This document shows positions 1 through 10,564 of a stretch of 64,000 nt of DNA, in pieces (the stretch's first letter is position 1; every line of letters begins with the position of its first letter). Under the pieces are notes generated by a model that worked only from the letters and a program-made list of their open reading frames with translations, had not been told where the DNA came from and did no database searches. The position numbers and the translations under genes were made by a program. Source of the DNA: Zygnema cylindricum (taxonomy: Eukaryota; Streptophyta; Zygnematophyceae; Zygnematales; Zygnemataceae); assembly GCA_037447655.1 (NCBI GenBank), contig JBBHKE010001855.1, forward strand, positions 358,001 to 422,000. Direction: 5' to 3'.

Positions 1-684
1 TTGACGATATTGGGCATGATAGGTATATAAAATGTTCATCAAGCTTTAAACCATTTAACGGCGCTTGACCAATGTGTGAAGATTGAACCGACGGAGTACG
101 ATGGCCGAAAAGAACATTTTGCACGCCCCCTAAATCGAACGGATGGCTCGCGTGAGAGTTGACAGCTCGGAATGACCATTTTGGCGGCTTGCACCAAAAG
201 AGCCAAAAAGTGACACGTGGCAGGTCGCCAAAGGTTGACGGAACAAGATAGGATAAATCCATGGCGTTGGACATTGATGGTACACCATCGTTAGTGGTAC
301 TGTACAACCGTCGTACAATTTCTGTGGCGTCTAGTAAATTTTGTACATTAATTTACAATCCTCTCATTGGCTAAGGGTTTAATAAGCAGACGCTGAGAGA
401 AGGTAGTTTAGACTTAGAGTATTTTTGAAGCCCTCTCTTCAGAGGCCATTTATATAGATCCACTGTCTTTGAACAACCATAACTTACTACTCAGGGGAGC
501 AAATTGAGTGATTCTTTTTGCATTCGGCTTAGAGGAGTCGGGCCCTGACAGATGTGAGGGTGGTTAGAATGTTTGTGTGCCAAGATGGCACTTATTCAGT
601 GGGAAATTAGAAGGGGCAAATATTATGCTAGATGCTTTACATAGGGTGCATACTTTGTGGGTCGATGGAGGCCACATAGTTTCA
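1..684 (+). repeat. 5' LTR of copia element Cop1, cut by the window edge
   Basis: It aligns with the LTR at 9668-10564; window base 1 corresponds to about 9868 in that copy. It ends in TTTCA directly before a primer-binding site. A TATA-like stretch (TTTATATAGA) lies near 449-456, and a downstream block containing GTGATTCTTTTTGC is shared with the other LTRs of this group. The outer end lies outside the window. Confidence 0.85.
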
Positions 685-1676
685 GGTTATGGGCCCACCC
701 TGTAGGGTGCCCATATTTGATGGATCATAATTTTTTATTGGGAGATGATGATGGAAGGATCTCTCTTTGAGAAGTACGTATGGGGCATAGTGTCCGGACA
801 TATTCGATGCCCATCTCCACCGAGGTTTGGAAGAACACGATTTTATAGCGCCTCCACAACTATAGCACCCAGAACATCTGCCACTATCAGTGAGGATAGT
901 GTGGAAACGGAGGAAATTGTCATGGCGGGAGAAAAGGGAGGAGTCACGTCTCGAGGAACTCCATTATTGAGGAAGATATCATTAACAATACCAGGTTCAA
1001 CACTACCAGCAGTTGTGGGAGGGAGTCAGACCGAAGGGTCAGAGTATGATAAGTGGCAATGCAAGAACACCGTTGCTAAAGACTTAATTTTGAAATGTTT
1101 AGTGAAAGGCATTGCCATTCCCCTCATATAAATCAGGTATTTATCTCAGATTTGGGAGTCACAAGTAAAAAAATATAAGAGTGGGTCATTGCAGCATAGT
1201 TGTTGAAAGAAAATAAAATTTCAGCTTATACTTACAAGCGAGGAAGTATGAATGATTATTGCTAAAAATTAGAAGCCTTATTTGGAAAACTAGAGAGTGC
1301 GAGAAATTCATTGTCTGAGAGACAAAGAGTGAATACATTGATGATGAAATTACATGAAGAGTATGAGAATATAATTAACAGATTGCAGGATTTAGGTGAT
1401 AGCAATTGGAATTCGGGTGACACACTAGGATGATATTAGTGAAAGAAAATACCATAGGACTAAGGAGAGGAAGACCGAGAGTGCAAGTGTGTAACTGTTG
1501 GAAATGATTGGCGGAAGCGTGATGAGCAAAAGGGAAAGGATCCCTATTAAAATTTTGGAGGAAGTGGACAAGGAGGTGGCCGACTTGACCGACACGGGAT
1601 TGGAGCTCCACGAGGTGGATTATGCCACTTCTGCAAGAAACCAAAACACTATACAGCAGATTGTGTCAGACTTGTA
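665..1676 (+). pseudogene. gag: Decayed copia gag (Cop1)
   Basis: Capsid-type Gag of a Ty1/copia element. Reading from the ATG at 665 inside the LTR there is an early TAG; the longest open piece is 745-1131, with MEGSLFEKYVWGIVSGHIRCP near its start, matching the Gag at 41383 and 44366. The helical UBN2-like part continues in broken frames to about 1400 (KLHEEYENII). An intact CCHC zinc knuckle, CHFCKKPKHYTADC, lies at 1623-1664. Several frameshifts and stops make it non-functional. Family assignment is firm; exact ends of the coding pieces are not. Confidence 0.85.
685..698 (+). promoter_or_regulatory. Primer-binding site of Cop1, initiator-Met half-tRNA type
   Basis: GGTTATGGGCCCA directly follows the LTR. 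It is the complement of the anticodon arm of plant initiator-Met tRNA, not of the tRNA 3' end used by most plant copia elements. Drosophila copia is the known precedent. The same core follows LTRs at 4896, 41313 and, on the minus strand, 52645. Confidence 0.75.
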
Positions 1677-1733
1677 GATCTCGAGCTTAAAGATGGACCA
1701 CGAACCTCAAAGGATGGAGGAAAGAAAAGTCTT

Positions 1734-2430
1734 TTGTGTCATGAACACCAACAAGAGGAAGCAACCGAACCGGAAGAGGAACTTGAAGAGCTCCTCCTCA
1801 ACCCAAAGACCACTGACAAGTATGCCGATATTACACGGAGACAAAAGTGTGCTTTAGGAGGTAAGAGGAATCCACCGGAGGATGGGTGGATCATAGACTC
1901 AAGAGCCTCCATGCATATGTGCAAGGATAAGAGGTGATTCACTAAATTGAGGAAAATTCCAACAGATGAGATAGAATACGGAGATGGTAGAGTAATTACC
2001 AAAAGTCTTGTTGCATTGGTTGATTTAAAGGTTCTAGTTCATGGAAAGGCTTCAATTGTAACAATTTTAGATGTTTTTTACATTCTACAGCTTAGCAAGA
2101 ACCTAGTCTCTACAATTGTCCTAGATGACAAAGAGTTTGAATTAGGAACTAAGAAAGGAATCTTCACATCAAGCTTTGATGATCAGGTTTATTTCATAGT
2201 TGAAAAAGGTAGTCAAGGAATGTTCAGAGTTGTACTTCGTATTGAAAAGAGTGTTGATTTGATGCTTTAGCATAAAAAGTTGGGGCATGTGTATCTAGAT
2301 AGAGTAAAAGAATTGAAGAAAAAATGGAATAATGGATGGATTTAAGTTTGGGGATGATGAAACTTCAGATGATTGTTATGCATGTGCCTAATGCAAGATT
2401 CATACAATTCCATTCCCAAAGGCATCCAAA
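1734..2430 (+). pseudogene. pol: Copia aspartic protease and GAG-pre-integrase remnant (Cop1)
   Basis: The protease motif appears near 1890 as WIIDSRASMHMCKDK; the catalytic triad is normally DSGAS, so the Gly is now Arg. A TGA at 1936 and a frame change separate it from the rest of the domain (1947-2270, GDGRVITKSL, LSKNLVSTIVLDD). A GAG-pre-integrase segment follows: the Trp before HKKLGH is a TAG stop at 2268-2270, and a CYAC...C zinc pattern lies near 2375-2395. Order and spacing match the copy at 34881-35520 on the minus strand. Inactive. Confidence 0.88.
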
Positions 2431-3330
2431 TTTAGAATAGAGGAAATATTTGATCTTATTCACATTGACGTTTGGGGACGTGTTAGGTATGCTTCACATG
2501 GGGGAAAAATATGGTTGCTAACCATCACAGATGATTGGTTTAGATATACTAACGTATACTTTCTCAAATATAAGTCAAAGGTATTAGGATACTTTAAAGA
2601 ATATAAAGTATGGAGTGAAAAGTTACATGAGACCCCAATAAAAAAAATAAGACGTGATAATGGGAAAGAATACACCTCAAAAGAGTTTGAAGAATTTCTT
2701 AAAGGGGAAGGAATTCATCATGAAAAAATTGTCATTTACAATCCAAAACAAAATGGAGGTGCAGAAAGAGTAAACATAAATCTAAGGGATATGTCTAGAA
2801 TTATGTTAACCGATAAGAGGATCAGATTGCAGTTTTGGGCTGAGTCTATGAACTACGCTAACTTCATCAAAAACAGAGTCTTAACTTCGGCAAATAAGGA
2901 AGAAACTCCTTATGAGAGGTGGACAGGAAGAAAACCACATTTGTCTAGTTTGAGAGTGTTCGGAAGTCAAGTCTACAGTCTAGATTTGGATAAAACTAGA
3001 TGGAATCTAGAGGGAAGAGGAAAACCGTGATATCTTGTAGGATATGATGAGAGCACTAAAGGATACCGAGTGTGTGATCTGAAAAAAAAGATATGATTTT
3101 GATAAAACACAGTGTGGTGATGAATGAAAAAAAGTCCATTGATCCATTTAAATAAAACAACGAAGTCAAAATTAGATTTGTACCAGATAAGTTTTTTGAT
3201 TTTGACTATGGAAAAAACGAGAAGAAAGATGGAGAAATTGAAGAATTTGCAGATTTACCAAAGGAGGAAAGAACAACATCCAAGATAACTCCCTGAGACG
3301 AAGTGGAAACCGGAGAAGGACTTGATGAGA
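2431..3330 (+). pseudogene. pol: Copia integrase (Cop1)
   Basis: Integrase catalytic core of a Ty1/copia Pol, which would insert the cDNA. The open piece at 2515-3030 has ITDDWFRYTNVYFLKYKSK, then RRDNGKEYTS and NPKQNGGAERVN; with HIDVWG just upstream these give the Asp, Asp and Glu of the DDE triad. The C-terminal ERWTGRKPHLSSLRVFGSQV motif is typical of copia. A TGA where CGA (Arg) is expected ends the frame at 3028, and the following linker is broken by frameshifts. The triad is intact but the polyprotein is not. Confidence 0.92.
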
Positions 3331-3589
3331 TACTGAAATTGGGAGAAAGGGTAGCTAAAAATCCTCCTAAACGAAATCCGAGGATGCCTTGAATAATGCA
3401 TCAGATTTTGAAACGGGAAGAAGAAGTAGCAAATGGCTCCAAGAAAGACAAGTGAATAACCAACTCACAAAGATGTCTCATCCGGATGAGCCTTAAACAT
3501 ACTTAGAGGCTATAAAATACCCCAGAAAGTAGCCGATGGATAACTGCTATAAATGAGGAAATGGCTTCCATTATGGAAGCCAATACATG

Positions 3590-3933
3590 AGATTTGGTAG
3601 ATTGTCCACCTGACTGAAAACCAATTAGATACAAGTGGGTTTTTAAACTTAAGCTAAATGCATATAATACCATTGACAAATAGAAAACTAGATTGGTTGC
3701 TAAAGGTTACACTCAAAAAGAGGGCAAAGACTACGAGGAAACTTTTGCAGTAAGAATCCTTTAAAGTTTAACGGCATCAGAGGATATGGAAATCCATCAA
3801 ATGGATATTAAAACGGCATTCTTACACTTAGATTTAAAAGAGAAAAATTACATTAAGCAACCGGAAGGATTCGTGGAAAGTGGGGAGGAAAGTAAGGTGT
3901 GCAAGCTAATAAAATCACTCTATGGGCTTAAGT
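3590..3933 (+). pseudogene. pol: 5' half of copia reverse transcriptase (Cop1), split by an insertion
   Basis: Readable fragments include YKWVFKLKLNAYNT, TRLVAKGYTQKEGKDYEETF and HQMDIKTAFLH, the start of the copia reverse transcriptase. The frame reaches IKSLYGLK and is then interrupted at 3934 by the LTR of the nested element. The domain resumes after 8637 with KLDEFLTGLGYI, exactly as expected from the uninterrupted minus-strand copy near 33290. This places the insertion precisely. Confidence 0.93.
3929..3933. other. Target-site duplication, left copy (TAAGT)
   Basis: TAAGT immediately precedes the TGTTGTTCTG start of the left LTR and is repeated right after the right LTR at 8633-8637. 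Five bases is the usual copia target duplication and proves a bona fide retrotransposon insertion. Confidence 0.93.
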
Positions 3934-4896
3934 TGTTGTTCTGAAAAGTCAGTTTCGTGCGTAACTGCTAATTGGATTTAATATGGAGGTTTTGAATAGA
4001 TTCACAGATTGGGGGAGCGAACAGATTGATAATTAAAGTTACGTAAAAGACTCATTGAGTGGTGTGAACAAGCAATGACAAATGGACGGCGGATCGCGAA
4101 GCGATCCGATGTAAAATAAACGGAATGTTGGAATAGGCGCCGCCAGTACTGCGGAACTGCGGAGCTGCGACGCAGTTAAGTCAACGTAGCTGCGGCTATT
4201 TGTATGATCCGTACGGACAAGCGCAGCCAGCGCAGCTGCGGATAATATGACTAGGATAGATCTCGAGTAATGATGATTGTACGGTAGTGGTAGCTTAGTA
4301 GTTGCTTAGTGGTAGCTTGGTTTCTGACATACGAAGAGTGCGGTGTAAATATTCTGTAAAACAGAGGTTTGTCCTTTTGACTAATTAGTTTATTAGAGTA
4401 GATACAGTACGGCTGGTATGCCTCCGTACTCTGAGTATAACTTACAGGACTTAGATTATTTTATGTATCGCAGTCAAGTTAATCAAAGCTATGGCAGACT
4501 GTTTTCTGCATCTTTGACCTGTTGGTGTGATCACTCTGATTGGTGCTTTCATGTGAAACTTTGTGGAATTATTCAATGATATAGAATCTATATGTGTGTG
4601 AAGTTTCATTATATTATTGTATCTGTGTAAGATTCTGTGAACAGTCTAAGTGGCTAGTTTGTGAAGCTGTCAGCTACATTTGGGAAACTCTAGAGCTTAT
4701 ATCTTCTACATGCCTTGGTGGATTTGGCTGTAACTTTGATAGTTTACAGTGTATATGATATACTGCATATTGGTGCAGTTTGAGATCATTTTGTTTATTG
4801 TGGAGTAATCTGTGTCGTCTGAAACACAGCTGTTTTTGAGGTAGTCTGTGGGTGTTTCCGTGAGTACTCCATGGCTGAAATAAGCTATGGACAACA
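3934..4896 (+). repeat. Left LTR of NestA
   Basis: Starts TGTTGTTCTG and ends GGACAACA. It differs from the right LTR by a 9-bp indel in a GC-rich CTGCGGA-containing stretch (near 4153-4165), by a cluster of changes near 4610-4625 and by scattered substitutions. The last 26 bases include the start codon of gag. Confidence 0.93.
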
Positions 4897-5761
4897 GGTT
4901 ATGGGCCCACACCCATGGCTACCTATATTTGATGGATCAAAATATCACTACCGGAAGTGTGCGCTCGAGAGCTACTTCGAGATGATGGAACTAATGGATG
5001 TGGTGGAAGGTACCTTGGCCGAAACTTCAAATGGATGGAAAAGTAAAAATCATGAGTGTCTAAGGGTTATTAAGAACTCCTTGACTCCGGATTTAGTAAT
5101 GTCATACATAAGTGTTAAAAAGGCAGCTGAATTATGGAAGTGCTTAGAAAGTATGTATGCAAAGACTTCTTTATATCATTGGCTTAGTAGTGTTACCAAA
5201 ATAGTTGAACACAAGTATGTAGGAGGTAGTATGGAGAAACACTGTATTCACTTAGAAGTATTATTTGCAGAAAATGATTTGGCAGGAGGAAACTTTACAG
5301 ATGCTCAACAAGCTATCTTGTTAATGAGAAGTCTACCTAAAGAATATAAGAGTGCACTAGATCGATTGACTTTAATTGATAAAAATGATTGGAGCGTAAC
5401 TGTAGCTAGACGAGTTATTTTAGATGAAGAGGCTAATAGAAAGGTCTTATCAAGTGAAAGGAATATAAAGGAATCTAAGTCACAGTTTCAGAAATTTAAA
5501 AGTAATAGTGAATTCGGAGATCGACCAAAGAATTGTTTTTACTGTAATGATTTAGGACATACCTTCAGGGTATTTCCATCGTATAAAAGTGCATGTGTTA
5601 CAGGAAATTTCAGAGATGGATGGGACAACAACCTAGTTCGAACCCCAACAAGAAAGGAATCAAGTGATTTCGTGAGTGAGAGACAAGACTCGACAAATGG
5701 CAAAAGGCATACACCGTGTGTTGACGAATTTATCTACTTACCGACCGTGTGTGTTGTTTAG
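4871..5761 (+). CDS. gag: Gag protein of NestA (copia type)
   Basis: An open frame of 296 codons for a nucleocapsid/capsid protein expected to package element RNA. The ATG is inside the left LTR and the frame runs through the primer-binding site (MAEISYGQQVMGP). The body is UBN2-like: LPIFDGSKYHYRKCALESYF near residue 17, ELWKCLESMYAKTS near 94, MRSLPKEYKSALDRL near 155. A zinc knuckle starts near residue 226 (CFYCNDLGHTFRVF), but its last Cys is Phe, so it probably binds zinc poorly or this copy has decayed. No pol follows. The full-length open frame makes this one of the best preserved TE genes here. Confidence 0.85.
   Translation: MAEISYGQQVMGPHPWLPIFDGSKYHYRKCALESYFEMMELMDVVEGTLAETSNGWKSKNHECLRVIKNSLTPDLVMSYISVKKAAELWKCLESMYAKTSLYHWLSSVTKIVEHKYVGGSMEKHCIHLEVLFAENDLAGGNFTDAQQAILLMRSLPKEYKSALDRLTLIDKNDWSVTVARRVILDEEANRKVLSSERNIKESKSQFQKFKSNSEFGDRPKNCFYCNDLGHTFRVFPSYKSACVTGNFRDGWDNNLVRTPTRKESSDFVSERQDSTNGKRHTPCVDEFIYLPTVCVV
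4897..4910 (+). promoter_or_regulatory. Primer-binding site of NestA
   Basis: GGTTATGGGCCCAC follows the LTR without a spacer and pairs with the anticodon arm of initiator-Met tRNA. It lies within the gag reading frame, where it is read as part of QVMGPH. Confidence 0.78.
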
Positions 5762-5795
5762 AATGGAGTAAAGGAGGAGGTGACAGAAAAAGGAT

Positions 5796-6620
5796 TTGGT
5801 GTCTGTCCCTTTTCCCGACGTCAAATTGGTGAGTAACAAAGAGTTAAAGGAGGAAGAGTTATTTGAAGTAAGAGAAATTAGAGGAAGTGAAGGTTACTTG
5901 GAAGTGGAAGCCGAAAAATACTTAAACATAAAGACTAATAAATTAAACCCAGTATTTCCAGAAGGACCGAGTGAAAATATGAAGAAAACTGGAATTAGGA
6001 ATGAGGTGTATAATGTGGAAACAAGTGAAAGGAGTTATGCCACCGAAGATAGTGTGGTGTAGGACAAAAGAGAGAAGGACACAATTTTTGTGACCTTATC
6101 AGATAACAAATCTGTGAGTGAAAATTGCTTACAAGAAAGGTTGTTAACTAAAGTAAGAGGAGTTGAAGGAAGAGATGGACACTTTGAAGCAGAAACTAGA
6201 AATAAGGTGGACGTGAAAATTGGTGAACTAGGAGAAGAACAAAGAAAATCTGTTCAGAAAATTGGAGTGAGAAAAGAAGTTTGTGGGAGTGAAAAATGTA
6301 ATAGAAATGCAAAAGTTAGAAATATAGGAAAGGAAAATAGTAAGAAAAGAGTGCAACTGAAAAGAAGAAGAATCAAAACTAGAATTTCTCAGATGAATGA
6401 AGTTGATGGAAGTAGCAAATGTATGGAGAAAAACATAAAGGTGAAACATAAAACTAGTATTTTTGACATTAAACAAGGAGAAAATTGTGACAGAAGTGTA
6501 AACTTTAAAACAAGACAAAAGATCATGAGGAAAACAAAAAGAAGATGTAATATTCAAAGGATCAGGGGTAGAAGAAAACATGCTCAGAAAGTGATCAAGA
6601 GAAGAGAGCGGGAGAAATGA
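5796..6620 (+). CDS. Basic Lys/Glu-rich second ORF of NestA, one in-frame stop
   Basis: Unrecognised protein. The frame is open from 5796 to 6620 except for one TAG at 6060-6062, giving pieces of 88 and 176 codons in the same frame. The first is acidic-basic mixed (KELKEEELFEVREIRGSEG); the second ends strongly basic (KIMRKTKRRCNIQRIRGRRK). No enzyme motif is visible. It sits where pol would be in a complete copia element, in a different frame from gag, 35 bp after the gag stop. The sense strand is very purine-rich. It could be an RNA-binding accessory protein, a low-complexity remnant of pol, or non-coding sequence with chance openness; function is unknown. Confidence 0.5.
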
Positions 6621-6626
6621 TTTTCT

Positions 6627-6736
6627 GGAGAACGTGAACTTAGAGAAATCTTAATTTTGGAAAAACTTATATTATAAGCATGGAGAACGTGAACTTAGAG
6701 AAATCTTAATTTTGGAAAAACTTATATTATAAGCAT
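6627..6736 (+). repeat. Two tandem 55-bp repeats in NestA
   Basis: The unit starts GGAGAACGTGAACTTAG and ends ATAAGCAT; the second copy begins at 6682 and is essentially identical, so the duplication is recent. It lies just after the basic ORF. Confidence 0.93.
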
Positions 6737-6931
6737 GTCTTATACAGTCAACTTCGTTTGACATTCTATTTTTGGTAGGATCTTAGATTTGGTGTTCTTC
6801 CTTGTTGAGTTAGTTAATAAGAAACGAAAATATTTATTTATGTATTTTTGAAGACGAAGGAGGTGGCAGAAGCAATGGCTTGTTCAGGAAGGAAAAATTC
6901 GGGAGACATGGCAGAACGCAGCGAAAGCAAT

Positions 6932-7065
6932 GGAGAATCATTGGAAGAAGTTCGCGTCGCGAAGCTGTGACACAGCGTAGTAGCGCAAAGAAAGCAGTGG
7001 AGAATCATCAGAAGAAGTTCGCGTCGCGAACAGCGACGCAGCATAGCGGCGCAGCGAAATGAGTG
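6932..7065 (+). repeat. Two GC-rich 67-bp direct repeats in NestA
   Basis: GGAGAATCA followed by GAAGAAGTTCGCGTCGCGAA recurs at 6932 and 6999, a period of 67 bp. The two units differ at several positions. The stretch is much richer in GC than its surroundings. Confidence 0.8.
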
Positions 7066-7459
7066 GTGACGTATGACACTTCACGCTGATTATTTTATTC
7101 GAGGTGAAGGCAACTAAATATTCAGGGGTTATGCATTTATGGCGTAAGGGGAGCTATTACAGGACACTTTTTGCAAGAAGGCAGTAAGCGACTGAAAATT
7201 GGCAGAGGGCAGCAAAAGCAATAGCGACGTCGGCAAAGCACTGGTGATGTGTTATTTTTGCTAAATTTATTGTATGCTGAACAATGGAGGTTGATACAGA
7301 ATTTTGAATATTTAACTCATTTTTATTTGGAAACATTTGCGTACAGCATGGCCTAATGAGTCTAAAGCTTTAAGGGAGTGTAGAATTTGAAAGCTTTTGT
7401 CTCAGTAGACGAGGCTATGAGGAGGAAGTTAAAGGCGAAAAAGAGCAGCAGTTAGGAAT

Positions 7460-7640
7460 GCGATGTCAAACTAGCGCAGCATAGCAGCATAGCAGTACAC
7501 GCTGCACATTGTATTCATACTGCGCTGCGATGTCAAACTAGCGCAGCGTAGCAACATAGCAGTACACGCTGCACTTTGTATTCATACTGCGCTGCGATGT
7601 CAAACTAGCGCAGCGTAGCAACATAGCAGTACACGCTGCA
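7460..7640 (+). repeat. 67-bp tandem repeat, about 2.7 copies, upstream of the NestA polypurine tract
   Basis: GCGATGTCAAACTAGCGCAG begins at 7460, 7527 and 7594, a period of exactly 67 bp. Units contain GCAGC-type blocks like those in the LTR. The array ends about 40 bp before the right LTR. Confidence 0.93.
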
Positions 7641-7670
7641 TATTTTTCTGGGTGCACGAATCTAAATTTT

Positions 7671-7678
7671 CAGGGGAG
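7671..7678 (+). promoter_or_regulatory. Polypurine tract of NestA
   Basis: CAGGGGAG directly precedes the TGTTG start of the right LTR, the expected plus-strand primer. It confirms plus orientation. Confidence 0.8.
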
Positions 7679-8632
7679 TGTTGTTCTGAAAAGTCAGTTT
7701 CGTGCGTAACTGCTAATTGGATTTAATATGGAGGTTTTGAATAGATTCACAGATTGGGGGAGCAAACAGATTGATAATTAAAGTTACGTAAAAGACTCAT
7801 TGAGTGGTGTGAACAAGCAATGACAAATGGACGGCGGATCGCGAAGCGATCCGATGTAAAATAAACGGAATGTTGGAATAGGCGCCGTCAGTACTGCGGA
7901 GCTGCGACGCAGTTAAGTCAACGTAGCTGCGGCTATTTGTATGATCCGTACGGACAAGCGCAGCCAGCGCAGCTGCGGATAATATGACTAGGATAGATCT
8001 CGAGTAATGATGATTGTACGGTAGTGGTAGCTTAGTAGTTGCTTAGTGGTAGCTTGGTTTTGACATACGAAGAGTGCGGTGTAAATATTCTGTAAAACAG
8101 AGGTTTGTCCTTTTGACTAATTAGTTTATTAGAGTAGATACAGTACGGCTGGTATGCCTCCGTACTCTGAGTATAACTTGCAGGACTTAGATTATTTTAT
8201 GTATCGCAGTCAAGTTAATCAAAGTAATGGCAGACTGTTTTCTGCATCTTTGACCTGTTGGTGTGATCACTCTGATTGGTGCTTTCATGTGAAACTTTGT
8301 GGAGTTATTCTATGATATAGAATCTATATGTGTGTGAAGTTTCATGGTATTCCAGTATCTCTGTAAGATTCTGTGAACAGTCTAAGTGGCTAGTTTGTGA
8401 AGCTGTCAACTACATTTGGGAAACTCTGGAGCTTATATCTTCTACATGCCTTGGTGGATATGGATGTAACTTTGATAGTTTACAGTGTATATGATATACT
8501 GCATATTGGTGCGGTTTGTGATCATTTTGTTTATTGTGGAGTAATCTGTGTTGTCTGAAACACAGCTGTTTTTGAGGTAGTCTGTGGGTGTTTCCGTGAG
8601 TAATCCATGGCTGAAATAAGCTATGGACAACA
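7679..8632 (+). repeat. Right LTR of NestA
   Basis: Starts TGTTGTTCTG, ends GGACAACA, and is followed by the TAAGT target duplication. It is 9 bp shorter than the left LTR because of one indel near 7893. Confidence 0.93.
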
Positions 8633-8637
8633 TAAGT
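8633..8637. other. Target-site duplication, right copy (TAAGT)
   Basis: It matches 3929-3933 exactly and is followed by the continuation of the Cop1 reverse transcriptase. Confidence 0.93.
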
Positions 8638-9656
8638 AAGCCGCGCTTTAATGAAATATTAAATTGGACGAATTTTTGACCGGTTTGGGGTATATCACGA
8701 TTAGTTTAGATCATTCTATATACTTGCTTGAGGATGAGAATGGGGTAATATTTATTGCTATTTATGTGGACAATTTGTTAGTCTTAAGCAAGTCCTTAGA
8801 TAAGATTAACAAACTCAAACATGATCTTAGAAGTCAGTTTGACATGAAAGACCTCGGCGAGGCAAAATATATTTTGGGAATTCAAATAAAGAGAGATAAA
8901 GGGAAAAGAATAACCAGACTTACTCAGAAAGAAGCTATTAGAATAATGCTAGAAGTATTTCAGGTGGATACAGCAAATGGATGCACTACCCTCATGGATA
9001 TGAAGAAAGTATGTGAGGGGAGTGAAAAGGGAGGAATATAAATTATTAATGATGAGATGGATATGGAAGGAAGAAGGTTTATGGAAAACATCCCTTATCG
9101 ACAAATTGTAGGCATTTTAATCTACTTTATATCAAGTGGGGACAAGGGAATTGTGGTTGCATTTGGGAGGGGAGCACAATGACATCACTACTTCGAGTGA
9201 TGCCAGTTATGGAGATGTGCCTCTAAAGCGGTGTACGACTGGATATGTGTTGGAAGTTGGATGTGGTGCATGATGTTGGAGTAGCAAGCAACAGAAAGTA
9301 GATGCTCAGTCCACTATGGAGGTTGAGTACATGGCTTCTTATGTTGCCACCAAAGAATTAATGTGAGTGAAATCTCTTCTTGAAGAACTTAGGTTCATGA
9401 AGTTTGGAACTCACAATGTTTTTTCTGATAATCAAGCTGCCATCTCCATTGCAGCTAATTCAAAACATCACTTCAATGCTAAACACATGGATATTTGACT
9501 AAGCTTTGTCAAATAGAAGGTTGAAAATAAAATCATTAAACTAGTTCATAAAACTGATAAAGAAATGATTGTAGACATTATGACCATACCAGTGCCTTCA
9601 ACTAAGTTAATCCTTTGCAGAGAAAATTGTGAATTGAAATTGAAATGTGACTAGTA
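8638..9656 (+). pseudogene. pol: 3' half of reverse transcriptase and RNase H of Cop1
   Basis: It continues the domain interrupted at 3933. The open piece 8664-9041 reads DEFLTGLGYITISLDHSIYL and IAIYVDNLLVLSKSL, where the catalytic YVDD is now YVDN, then FDMKDLGEAKYILGIQIKRD. Around 9136 a piece between the end of reverse transcriptase and RNase H is missing. RNase H remnants follow with stops: TTGYVLEVGCGA near 9238, STMEVEYMAS near 9315 (normally EAEYMA), and DNQAAISIAANSKHHFNAKH near 9428. Inactive on several counts. Confidence 0.92.
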
Positions 9657-9667
9657 ATTAAAGGGAG
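9657..9667 (+). promoter_or_regulatory. Polypurine tract of Cop1
   Basis: A short purine run ending AAAGGGAG lies immediately before the TGTTGAAAAG start of the second LTR. Confidence 0.75.
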
Positions 9668-10564
9668 TGTTGAAAAGGGTAATTCATAGTTCACTTATAA
9701 AGGCAGAGGCAGAGTAGAAGCCATAAAGGAAAAGTAGCCGCTAAAGCTAAAGGAGAGAGAGGTAGAAAGGACCACACCAAAAAGACAGACCTAGTTGGGA
9801 TTTGATTCTGGGTCTTATAACGTACAAATATAGCCGTCCGCCTTATGCGCTGAGTTGTAGAAATAACGTTGACCACATTCACCTTGATAGGTATATAAAA
9901 TATTCATCAATATTTAAACCATTTAACATCGCTTAACGAATTGGTGAACTTGGAACCGACAGAGTACGACGGCTGCAAAGAACATTTTGCGCGCCGCCTA
10001 AATTGAACGGACGGCTCACGTGAGAGCTGACAGCCTAGAATGGCCCTTTTGGCGGCTTTCGCCAAAAAAGCCACAAAGTGACACGTGGCAGGTCACCCGA
10101 GGTCGGCGGAACAAGACAAGATAGATCCATGGCGTTGGACATGGAAGGTACGCCATCGTTAATGGTGCCGTACTGTTGCCGTACAATTTTTTGGAGGTTA
10201 GTACATTTTTTACATTAATTTAAAGTCCTCTCATTGGCTAAGGGTTTAGTAAGCAGACTCTGAGAGAAGGTAGTTTAGACTTAGAGTATTTTTGAAGCCC
10301 TCTCTCCTAGAGGCCGTTTTTATAAATATACTATCTTTGAACATCCATAAGACAACCATAACTTACTGCTCAAGGGAGCAAATTCAATGATTCTTTTTGC
10401 GTTCCACTTAAGGGAATCGGGTCCTCATGTGCGTGAAGGTGGTCAGAATATATGTGTGCGTGGGTGGTACTTATTCAGTGAGAAATTAGAAGGGGGAAAA
10501 TATTATGCTAGATGCGTTATATAGGGTGTATATTTTGTGGGTGGATGGAGGCCACAGAGTTTTA
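9668..10564 (+). repeat. Second (middle) LTR of Cop1
   Basis: 897 bp, starting TGTTGAAAAGGG and ending TTTTA (TTTCA in intact copies). From about 9868 it matches the window start. It is followed by primer-site sequence and gag rather than by a target duplication, so it is shared by two element units. Confidence 0.87.

Larger units (their letters stand above)
3934..8632 (+). mobile_element. Nested non-autonomous gag-only LTR retrotransposon (NestA)
   Basis: A complete element of 4699 bp with two LTRs (963 and 954 bp, roughly 97% identical by eye), a half-tRNA primer-binding site, a polypurine tract and a perfect five-base target duplication. Its 2.8 kb interior encodes a copia-type Gag and a basic Lys/Glu/Arg-rich ORF, but no protease, integrase, reverse transcriptase or RNase H. 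This matches the published concept of TR-GAG elements, which depend on enzymes from relatives. It lies inside the reverse transcriptase of Cop1, so it is younger than Cop1. Confidence 0.92.

Noticed and set aside
6228-6581. Minus-strand Phe/Ser-rich frame
   Set aside because: It is antisense to the purine-rich basic ORF of NestA.
7460-7640. Regular repeats resembling a CRISPR array
   Set aside because: Units are contiguous 67-bp tandem copies without unique spacers, inside a plant retrotransposon.
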